Below, piece after piece: positions 1 through 5,788 of a DNA stretch of 10,450 bases. Location of the stretch: contig JBFWSB010000144.1 in NCBI GenBank assembly GCA_050248595.1, positions 1-10,450 on the forward strand. Direction: 5' to 3'. A model generated the notes under the pieces. That model saw nothing but the letters and a program-made list of their open reading frames with translations, ran no database searches and was not told the DNA's origin. The translations under genes were made by a program, and so were the position numbers. Each line of letters opens with the position of its first letter. Positions within the stretch are counted from its first letter, which is position 1. Origin of the DNA: JAGWAZ01 sp050248595 (GTDB lineage Bacteria > Bacteroidota > Ignavibacteria > OLB7).

Positions 1-19
1 TCTCAAACAACTCCACCTT

Positions 20-769
20 CTACAAGGTGTGTTCGTAACACCCCTGATAATCACGCACCATATAACATCCACGCTGCCATATTTCGTGGAACTGCATTCG
101 AGAGAAGAATGATTGAGGAATCGATGGGTCGCTCAAGAGTGGACTGCCGAGAATATCCCGCAGTTGTTCTACCTCTTCTGGGTTGTGGGCAAAGCTCACC
201 TGAAGTTGCAAGTAGTGCATCCGCATGAAAAGATCGTAGTACTCTACGTTCTGCCGCAGCGTGTTGAGCACAGTTAACGTTATCGCATGCAATTCTTCGT
301 GCCGTTCTAACGAGTTCGTCTCTTCAAGGCGAATCTTGAGTGAACTAAGGTTCAATAGAATGTCGAGACCGAGAACCAAGTGTCCTTCATCTTTCGCCAA
401 CTTCATCGCTCGCTCAAGCATACGAGTCGCCTGCTTGTAAAGCTTCTTACGGATCAGAATCTGTGCGTCATCAATCTGATGTTTCACTTTCGGAAAAACT
501 CCGTTTGATCCTGAACGGAGGCTTCGCAAAATCAACTCGTAGAGGTAGGATTTCATGCTCCGGAAGTTCGTGGACTGGAGCGAAGGGTTCTGTTGCAGCA
601 GACTTTCCTCGCTGTAGACCTGCTGTTTGTCGATAGCATCGAACAGGACAACGTAGTTATTCTTCCCTGCGGTAGAATGACGGGCAGCGTAGAGTTTGAA
701 GAAACGCTTTTCCGATTTGGTCATCGACTTAATCAGATCGAAGAGATCGCTTGAAGGAGTTCTGGACAT
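20..769 (-). CDS. Helical (TPR-like) protein of the TKSEKRFFKL family, ending early at an in-frame TAG
   Basis: A 249-residue product with no signal peptide or membrane segment, so probably cytoplasmic. The N-terminus (about residues 9-30, with the motif TKSEKRFFKLYAAR) and the following stretches LFDAIDKQQVYSEESLL and SYLYELILRSLRSGS match, from memory, a Bacteroidetes-type family of uncharacterised alpha-helical proteins usually about twice this length. Residues from about 95 onward are amphipathic helices suggestive of TPR-like solenoid repeats. The start is well supported: AGGAGA lies at 778-783 on the minus strand, 8 nt before the ATG. The end is odd. The TAG at 20-22 is followed in the same frame by Lys-Val-Glu-Leu-Phe-Glu up to the window edge, as if the helix continued. 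The gene may be cut by a nonsense change (CAG to TAG is one base), or the sequence may hold an error there. Molecular function is unknown. It is transcribed divergently from the T9SS-type gene at 1124. Confidence 0.72.
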   Translation of the reverse strand: MSRTPSSDLFDLIKSMTKSEKRFFKLYAARHSTAGKNNYVVLFDAIDKQQVYSEESLLQQNPSLQSTNFRSMKSYLYELILRSLRSGSNGVFPKVKHQIDDAQILIRKKLYKQATRMLERAMKLAKDEGHLVLGLDILLNLSSLKIRLEETNSLERHEELHAITLTVLNTLRQNVEYYDLFMRMHYLQLQVSFAHNPEEVEQLRDILGSPLLSDPSIPQSFFSRMQFHEIWQRGCYMVRDYQGCYEHTL

Positions 770-777
770 CCGACTTT

Positions 778-783
778 TCTCCT
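778..783 (-). promoter_or_regulatory. Shine-Dalgarno site of the gene at 769
   Basis: AGGAGA on the minus strand, with an 8-nt spacer to the ATG at 769. It fixes the start of the helical protein and argues against the longer minus-strand frame that begins at 1106. Confidence 0.65.
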
Positions 784-1112
784 ACGTAATTCTTTGGGAT
801 TGGTCGTTTTTTTGCCACAGCCTCCACTTTCGGTAAGGTACGACTCACGGTAGACTTGCCCACAATCAAAAATTCTGGTTTTTCTTCCTTCGCTGCACCC
901 CCTACCTTTCTATCGTGAGCAACCGTATATCGAACCCTCAGTCTGTTTGATATCGGTAGATGGGTATGCCACATCTCCGCGCAGAGTTTCCTCGCCCCCC
1001 CATATCTCAATAATGATGGTGAGTCATACACCACTGACTGGAAAGGTTCTGTCGACGAGCCATTTTCAGCCAGCGGGAGGACTCGGACTGAATTATCTGA
1101 ACACAAACATCA

Positions 1113-1118
1113 GAGGTG
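1113..1118 (+). promoter_or_regulatory. Shine-Dalgarno site of the T9SS-type gene
   Basis: GAGGTG lies 2 nt before the ATG at 1121 and 5 nt before the ATG at 1124. The second spacing is more usual, so 1124 is preferred, although 1121 differs by only one residue. Confidence 0.55.
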
Positions 1119-1123
1119 TTATG

Positions 1124-1702
1124 ATGAGAAAACATTCTGTTCTTCTCCGGCTACTTCCTGTCCTGATTGTTCTGATCCCTCAGATCAGCTCCGGACAGAG
1201 CAGAGGCTCGGCTACTCCAATTCGGGCTGTAATTGGCACGGGAGGAGGAACTGCCGCAACTGACGGCGAGTGGAGCCTACAGGGCACAGTTGGACAATCG
1301 ACAGTAGGAATGACATTCTTTGGAGAGGTAGAACTTAGCCATGGGTTCTGGTTTCCAATAGAGCGAACGACTTCGCAGATTACTATCAATAGCGAGGTTG
1401 CTTCCTCAGAAGCTGCACTACAGAATTTTCCTAACCCGTTCAGCCTCTCTACAGAGATACGCTATTCTGTCACCGAGCAGAGTCTGGTCAATCTCTCGAT
1501 CTACGATATGTCGGGTCGGCTTGTCCGCCCCCTCGTGAACGAGGAACTACAACCGGGCAGTTACAAGAACAACTGGAACGGTGAAGATGCTTCGGGCGAC
1601 TTAGGAGCCACTGGCTTCTACCTCTGCCTTCTAAAAATATCTCCGTCGGGATCAACGGCTCAGGCAACGGAGTATCGGGAGATTATCTCCTTCGTCCGAT
1701 AA
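1124..1702 (+). CDS. Secreted protein with C-terminal T9SS (type A) sorting domain
   Basis: A 192-residue exported protein. Residues 1-24 form a signal peptide (MRKH, hydrophobic LLRLLPVLIVLIP, then ISSG). Residues 34-78 are a Gly/Thr/Ser-rich segment with VIGTGGG, ATDGEW, GTVGQSTVG and LSHGFWFP, a pattern I associate with short T9SS clients in Ignavibacteria-like genomes; its function is unknown. Residues 99-192 are a typical sorting domain: NFPNPF at 101-106, EIRYSV, the LSIYDMSGRLVRPL strand pair, GSYKNNWNGEDASG, ATGFYLCLL, and a final strand ending in ISFVR. Such domains are recognised by the outer-membrane T9SS machinery, and the protein is then released or anchored to surface lipopolysaccharide. 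There is little room for an enzyme, so a structural or adaptor role is more likely. The stop is TAA. The fibre-like gene begins 107 bp downstream on the same strand. The frame is open upstream to 947, but the RBS and signal peptide place the start at 1124 (or 1121). Confidence 0.82.
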   Translation: MRKHSVLLRLLPVLIVLIPQISSGQSRGSATPIRAVIGTGGGTAATDGEWSLQGTVGQSTVGMTFFGEVELSHGFWFPIERTTSQITINSEVASSEAALQNFPNPFSLSTEIRYSVTEQSLVNLSIYDMSGRLVRPLVNEELQPGSYKNNWNGEDASGDLGATGFYLCLLKISPSGSTAQATEYREIISFVR

Positions 1703-1705
1703 CTC

Positions 1706-1748
1706 CTTCTCACTCAACTACAAAACTATAGAGTATAGAGTGAAGAAG
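1706..1748 (+). other. Inverted repeat just after the T9SS-type gene
   Basis: The left arm CTTCTCACTC (1706-1715) pairs with GAGTGA-A-GAAG (1738-1748), giving ten base pairs with one bulged A. The 22-nt loop contains a small inner dyad (CTATA/TATAG). It begins 4 nt after the stop codon. No T tract follows, so it is not a clear terminator. It could stabilise the 3' end of the upstream message or act between two co-transcribed genes. Confidence 0.35.
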
Positions 1749-1809
1749 AAGTGATCACACACGGAATTCGTAGAACCTTTTGACGAACACAAATTTTAGA
1801 ATAACCGCC

Positions 1810-4800
1810 ATGAAAAAAACGACTATTCGTACAGCCGCAGCACTACTGCTCGGCATCTTGACAACGTTAGGACTCTCTGCTCAGGAACGAGGGAGCAGCG
1901 ATGTCCCCCGCATCATCACCTACCAGGGAGTTCTCTCCTCAACAACCGGCTCCCATTCCGGAGAATACCAGATTACCTTCCGTCTCTACGGCGACGCTGA
2001 GGGGAGAGAAGTGATCTGGGAGGGAACCTACGCCACGCAGATCGATCGAGGTCTGTTCAGTGCCGACTTAGGGTCGGGAGCCTTTCCTCTCCCTGATGCT
2101 TCAAAGATGGGGCGCAGTCTCTGGCTTGGCGTACAGGTTGGGGAGAACCCGGAGATGAATCCGCGCACACTCCTGAGTGCATCACCATACGCGCTGACAA
2201 TTCCGGATGGCTCGGTAACTGCGGAGAAAATTGGGACAGAATATGTCTCCGCAATCACAATCAATGGAGAGAAGGTGACCGGACAGGGAACGCCATTCAA
2301 CCTCAGCGGGGGAAGCGGGATTGACTTGCAATATGATCCAGTAACGCAGGGCGTGCAGATTGGGTTGAGCAATCAACTTGTTGGGAGTTCAGGCGAGAAG
2401 GGGAACCAGTTGCAAGCTGCAAATGCCGCCCCAAATGGTATAGTAACGCCCTGGAGCGAGAACGGAAATAACGGGACGACACCTGGGACACACTTCGTGG
2501 GAACGAGCGATCAGGTGGAACTGGAGATCCACGTCAACGCATCGAACACCAGCACAACCAGCGGCGACCGGCGCGTGATGCTCTTTGATCCACAAACTAA
2601 CAGTCCAAACCTGATAGGGGGATTTCAGGGGAATCTTCCGGGACAAGGGACAGCTATTGAAGGAGCAACGATCGGAGGGGGAGGACGAAGTGGCAGCATC
2701 AACAATGTTAGGGATGACTTCGGCACAATCGGTGGTGGCGACAACAATGTGGTCGGCGGTGCAAGCACTGCAACCACCTCGGACGATGCATATGCAACAG
2801 TCTCCGGAGGGCAGTCGAACCAAGCAGTGGCCAATCACTCGACGGTCGGTGGTGGGCAGGGTAACCAAGCGCAGGCAAACCACGCAACGATCGGTGGTGG
2901 AGAGGTCAATCGAACTCAGGCAAACCACGCAACAATCGGCGGAGGACAACTCAACACGACATCGACATTAGCAAACCACGCAACAATCGGCGGAGGGAAT
3001 ACAAATACCGTCTCGATGAGCGCAGCAAATGCGACAATTGGTGGAGGACAGCAGAACAATACCATCGACTCGTGGGGAACAATTGGTGGAGGAATGGAAA
3101 ATCAGACCGGACACATTGGAACATTTGCTGGTGGTGGACCGATCAATGCTGACTACGCCACTGTGGGTGGAGGGCAAAACAATACATCGCGCGGAAGCTA
3201 TGCAAGCATCGGAGGTGGACAGGATAACAATGTGACTGACGATTACGGAACAATCGGTGGCGGATTCACTAACCAGGCCGGGAATAACAACAGTGTCGGC
3301 GGCGCAATTCCGTTAGGCACGCTGACTGATGCGCAGTACGCAACAGTCGGTGGAGGACGTGACAATACCGCATCGGGTCCGGAATCGACTGTCGGGGGGG
3401 GCAACGATAACCTTGCTCAGGGTTTCCGTTCAACAGTCTCTGGTGGATTCGTCAACGAAGTCTTTGCCGCACGAGGAACAATCGGTGGTGGCGACAACAA
3501 CAAGGTATACGCACAAACGGGAACGATCAGTGGTGGACAGGATAATCTTGTCGGTACACTAACGACTACAACAGGGTCGAACGGAGCAATCGGTGGTGGA
3601 ATGACAAACCTTGTCGATGCCGATTTCGGAACGATTGCCGGAGGAGAGAACAATAATGTCTACGATGAACATGGAAGTGTCGGGGGTGGAGAGGGGAACA
3701 GCGTCGGAACAAATAACGCAAACGGAACGGATGCCACTCACGCAACAATTGGTGGTGGTGAACTCAACACAGCAAGTTCGACGCACACTACCGTCGGTGG
3801 TGGGGAAAGCAATGCAGCATCCGATGAGTACGCAACCGTTAGCGGAGGTTTTGACAATACAGCAAACGGAAAGTACGGAACAGTTGGCGGAGGGAACACA
3901 AATGTTGCTGCAGGCGAGGCGGCAACGGTCGGTGGAGGAAAGGATAACAGTGCTGCAACACATTTCTCGACAGTCGGAGGGGGTGAAAACAACAGCATTG
4001 TAGACCATTACGGAACGATTGGAGGAGGGAAAGATAACTTTGTCGGATACCCGAACGAATCGCCTGCAAATCCAACAACACAGCAGTTTGCAACTGTCAG
4101 TGGTGGCCACAACAACAATGCAGCCGGGCCTGCTTCTGCAATTGCTGGAGGGCGCTACCTTACCGTTGGAGATAACAGCTTCGGGTTCAATGGCGACGAC
4201 GCTACCACTCCAACGCAGACTGATGTTTCAAACTATTCGCAGACTGCCTACTTCGGCAACGTTGATCTGTGGATCGGGAACGTTGACAACTCCCCGCGTG
4301 AGCTTCGTTTCTTCGAGGGAAGCACCAACCATACATACACTGGCACATCGTCTACGATCCCCCACTACATCGCCTTGAAAGCTCCAACCACTATGACGCA
4401 GAGCACCAGCCACGCAGATAATGGACACACGATCTACACGCTGCCGGGTCAATACCCGAGTAGCAATGGCGAGTTCCTTACGAGTACTGCAGGAGGAACA
4501 ATGAGCTGGGCAAGCCTGAACGGGCAGGCGTGGCAGTTGAAAGGGAATAGCAGCACAACCCCCGGAACGGGAGCCGGACAACATTATCTCGGAACCTCCG
4601 ACGCGAACGCTCTGATTCTGGCAACGAATGCAACAACCAGAATCACAATTGCCTCCGGAGGTGCCGTTACCGTTAGCGGTAGCCTCACAACAAACAACGG
4701 ATTGACCGTAAGTAACGGCACGACGATCAATGGAAGTCTTGCGCTGGGGACAGGGACGCCGATCTCCCTGAACGGCAGCCAGGGAAGTGCCGATCAGGTA

Positions 4801-5598
4801 TTGACAAGCAGTGGCACAAACGCTACTCCGCAGTGGAAGTCGATCAGCGAACTTGCAATAGGTGACGCATGGCTTCAGGGGGGAAACAGCAATGTCGGCA
4901 CTGGCGATTACTTCGGCACGTCGAACGCGGTCGACCTTTCGATCCGCACGAACGGTACAGAGAGAATCGGTATCTCTTCCGCCGGGATCACAACAGTTAC
5001 CGGATCGTTGCAACTTGCCACGGGTACGACACTGAAGGTAAGCAACTCAACAGGATCCGCCGACCAGGTTCTGACAAGCCAGGGTTCCAACTCTCCGGAG
5101 TGGAAATCTCTCAGCGCAATTGTTGGTTCTTGGAATCCGTCCGGCAACAATCAGACAACCGGTAAACTCGGAATTGGCATTGCATCTTCTGCTTCTCCTG
5201 CCGTTACCGTAGATGTGAACGGAGGTGTTGCTGTTCAACCCGGAACTAACGCAACAGTGAACGCTACTCAAGTGACGGTAACCGTCGGCGATAGGTCGTT
5301 CATCCGGGTGGCATCAACCGGAACTCCGACAAACAGAGAACTATGCCTAAGCGATGGACTTCAAGATGGACAAGTGTTGATTGTTCTCTGCCTCGGTGAT
5401 AACGGCGACAACTACAGAGGGACGAACGGCTTCAAAATCAAGTCGCGGACTAATGTTAGACTTTCAGGCGATGCCAACCGCGACATGCAAAAATTCGACA
5501 TGCTGACATTAGTATGGGATTCTGACGCACGCTATGATAGCGACGACAGTAACACTGCCACCGGCAGGTGGATACAGCAGAGTTTCAGTGGGAATTAA
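1810..5598 (+). CDS. Giant exported fibre-like protein with 30 Gly/Asn repeats
   Basis: A 1262-residue protein. Residues 1-24 are a signal peptide (MKKTT, hydrophobic core, LSA before Gln25). Residues 34-130 form an N-terminal domain with IITYQGVL, ITFRLYGD, GLFSADLGSG, LWLGVQVG and LSASPYA, a module I know from large extracellular proteins of FCB-type bacteria. A short WSENGNNGTTPGTHFVGTSD unit lies near 215. Residues 287-776 are 30 tandem copies of a unit like TVGGGxxNxAxxxYA, mostly 15 residues, probably a beta-roll or beta-helix like trimeric adhesin heads. Residues 830-900 (ELRFFEGS, YIALKAP, YTLP, GEFLTS) and two modules at 908-1011 and 1021-1100 resemble phage tail-fibre segments. Residues about 1158-1262 form a C-terminal beta domain with the only two cysteines (1179, 1194). 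I see no T9SS sorting domain and no YadA-type membrane anchor, so export beyond the periplasm is unexplained. An in-frame TTG at 1780 would add ten residues before the signal peptide, so ATG 1810 is preferred. No clear RBS precedes it. Adhesion or surface-fibre function is inferred. Confidence 0.85.
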   Translation: MKKTTIRTAAALLLGILTTLGLSAQERGSSDVPRIITYQGVLSSTTGSHSGEYQITFRLYGDAEGREVIWEGTYATQIDRGLFSADLGSGAFPLPDASKMGRSLWLGVQVGENPEMNPRTLLSASPYALTIPDGSVTAEKIGTEYVSAITINGEKVTGQGTPFNLSGGSGIDLQYDPVTQGVQIGLSNQLVGSSGEKGNQLQAANAAPNGIVTPWSENGNNGTTPGTHFVGTSDQVELEIHVNASNTSTTSGDRRVMLFDPQTNSPNLIGGFQGNLPGQGTAIEGATIGGGGRSGSINNVRDDFGTIGGGDNNVVGGASTATTSDDAYATVSGGQSNQAVANHSTVGGGQGNQAQANHATIGGGEVNRTQANHATIGGGQLNTTSTLANHATIGGGNTNTVSMSAANATIGGGQQNNTIDSWGTIGGGMENQTGHIGTFAGGGPINADYATVGGGQNNTSRGSYASIGGGQDNNVTDDYGTIGGGFTNQAGNNNSVGGAIPLGTLTDAQYATVGGGRDNTASGPESTVGGGNDNLAQGFRSTVSGGFVNEVFAARGTIGGGDNNKVYAQTGTISGGQDNLVGTLTTTTGSNGAIGGGMTNLVDADFGTIAGGENNNVYDEHGSVGGGEGNSVGTNNANGTDATHATIGGGELNTASSTHTTVGGGESNAASDEYATVSGGFDNTANGKYGTVGGGNTNVAAGEAATVGGGKDNSAATHFSTVGGGENNSIVDHYGTIGGGKDNFVGYPNESPANPTTQQFATVSGGHNNNAAGPASAIAGGRYLTVGDNSFGFNGDDATTPTQTDVSNYSQTAYFGNVDLWIGNVDNSPRELRFFEGSTNHTYTGTSSTIPHYIALKAPTTMTQSTSHADNGHTIYTLPGQYPSSNGEFLTSTAGGTMSWASLNGQAWQLKGNSSTTPGTGAGQHYLGTSDANALILATNATTRITIASGGAVTVSGSLTTNNGLTVSNGTTINGSLALGTGTPISLNGSQGSADQVLTSSGTNATPQWKSISELAIGDAWLQGGNSNVGTGDYFGTSNAVDLSIRTNGTERIGISSAGITTVTGSLQLATGTTLKVSNSTGSADQVLTSQGSNSPEWKSLSAIVGSWNPSGNNQTTGKLGIGIASSASPAVTVDVNGGVAVQPGTNATVNATQVTVTVGDRSFIRVASTGTPTNRELCLSDGLQDGQVLIVLCLGDNGDNYRGTNGFKIKSRTNVRLSGDANRDMQKFDMLTLVWDSDARYDSDDSNTATGRWIQQSFSGN
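2668..4137 (+). repeat. Coding minisatellite: 30 tandem copies of a ~45-bp unit
   Basis: The DNA encodes 30 successive units, each opening with [T/S/A]-[V/I/F]-[G/S/A]-G-G or a close variant, with Asn usually at unit position 8. Twenty of the units are exactly 15 codons. Shorter ones (13-14 codons) and longer ones (17-26 codons) interrupt the array. The longer ones carry Thr/Asn/Ser/Pro-rich insertions in the second half of the unit, between the Asn and the closing [A/G/S]. Copies are diverged at DNA level, except for a few blocks such as the 26-bp identical pair at 2920-2945 and 2971-2996. The array produces open reading frames in all other frames, which I regard as artefacts. Confidence 0.9.
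2920..2996 (+). repeat. 26-bp identical direct repeat within the array
   Basis: Positions 2920-2945 and 2971-2996 are identical and offset by 51 bp (17 codons). Both encode the ANHATIGG block of neighbouring units, and a third, slightly diverged copy starts near 2874. This looks like the most recent duplication in the array and a possible site for slippage or recombination that would stay in frame. Confidence 0.75.
4531..5109 (+). repeat. Two tandem tail-fibre-like modules in the fibre gene
   Basis: Module A (4531-4842, residues 908-1011) runs from WQLKGN through PGTGAGQHYLGTSD and NATTRITI to GSADQVLTSSG and WKS. Module B (4870-5109, residues 1021-1100) follows the same order: WLQGGN, GTGDYFGTSN, NGTERIGI, GSADQVLTSQG, WKS. 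The W-x-x-x-GN / GTS-D/N start also appears alone near 2452, before the 15-residue repeats. The modules are similar at protein level but clearly diverged at DNA level, so the duplication is old. Confidence 0.7.
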
Positions 5599-5624
5599 AT
5601 CAACATTGCGATCCTGTTAAAAGG

Positions 5625-5663
5625 AAGAACGGCGGCTCAAGTTCGAGCCGCCGTTCTTTGTTT
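5625..5663 (+). terminator. Intrinsic terminator of the fibre gene
   Basis: A perfect 14-bp stem, AAGAACGGCGGCTC (5625-5638) with GAGCCGCCGTTCTT (5645-5658), closed by a 6-nt loop and followed by a T-rich tail (TTTGTTT, 5657-5663). It starts 27 nt after the fibre gene's stop codon. A-rich sequence on the other side could let it also work in the minus direction, where it would back up HtpG termination. Confidence 0.9.
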
Positions 5664-5736
5664 GGATGCGATTTTCAAAATCTACCGATACCTGATATGC
5701 TACACATACGGCACACCCGGCATCGACTGGAAGGCT

Positions 5737-5758
5737 ACCTCTAAAATGATGTAGAGGT
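5737..5758 (-). other. Small hairpin downstream of htpG
   Basis: ACCTCTA (5737-5743) and TAGAGGT (5752-5758) form a 7-bp stem around an 8-nt loop, 31 nt beyond the htpG stop. No T tract follows on the minus strand, so it is at best a weak 3'-end structure. The stronger stem at 5625-5658 lies further downstream. Confidence 0.3.
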
Positions 5759-5788
5759 CTCTCTCTTCATAGGAAAGACGTTCGGCTA

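Larger units (their letters stand above)
770..1123. other. Divergent intergenic region, no gene recognised
   Basis: This 354-bp gap lies between two divergently transcribed genes and must hold both promoters, but I see no convincing -35/-10 pair or operator dyad. A minus-strand frame from 1106 to 729 is open for 125 codons. It overlaps the start of the helical-protein gene, lacks a ribosome binding site and its translation resembles no family, so I do not call it. The plus-strand frame of the downstream gene is open back to 947, but the region before 1121 reads like non-coding sequence, with no signal peptide at the upstream ATG. Confidence 0.5.

Noticed and set aside
729..1106. 125-codon minus-strand frame in the divergent gap
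   Set aside because: It overlaps the well-supported start at 769, has no RBS and no recognisable protein features.
947..1123. Upstream extension of the T9SS-type gene to the ATG at 947
   Set aside because: It would bury the signal peptide 58 residues inside, and GAGGTG directly precedes the later start.
2668..4137. Regular short repeats that might be taken for a CRISPR array
   Set aside because: The units are contiguous, diverged and all in one long reading frame. There are no constant repeats separated by unique spacers and no cas genes.
2028..5271. Many long open frames on the minus strand and in other plus frames across the fibre gene
   Set aside because: They are shadows created by the low-complexity Gly/Thr/Asn codons of the fibre gene. 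None has a ribosome binding site or a family-like sequence.
1810..5598. Classical trimeric autotransporter (YadA/Hia) assignment
   Set aside because: The repeat style is similar, but the C-terminal membrane-anchor domain and the SxAxG head motif are not seen, so only a fibre-like description is given.
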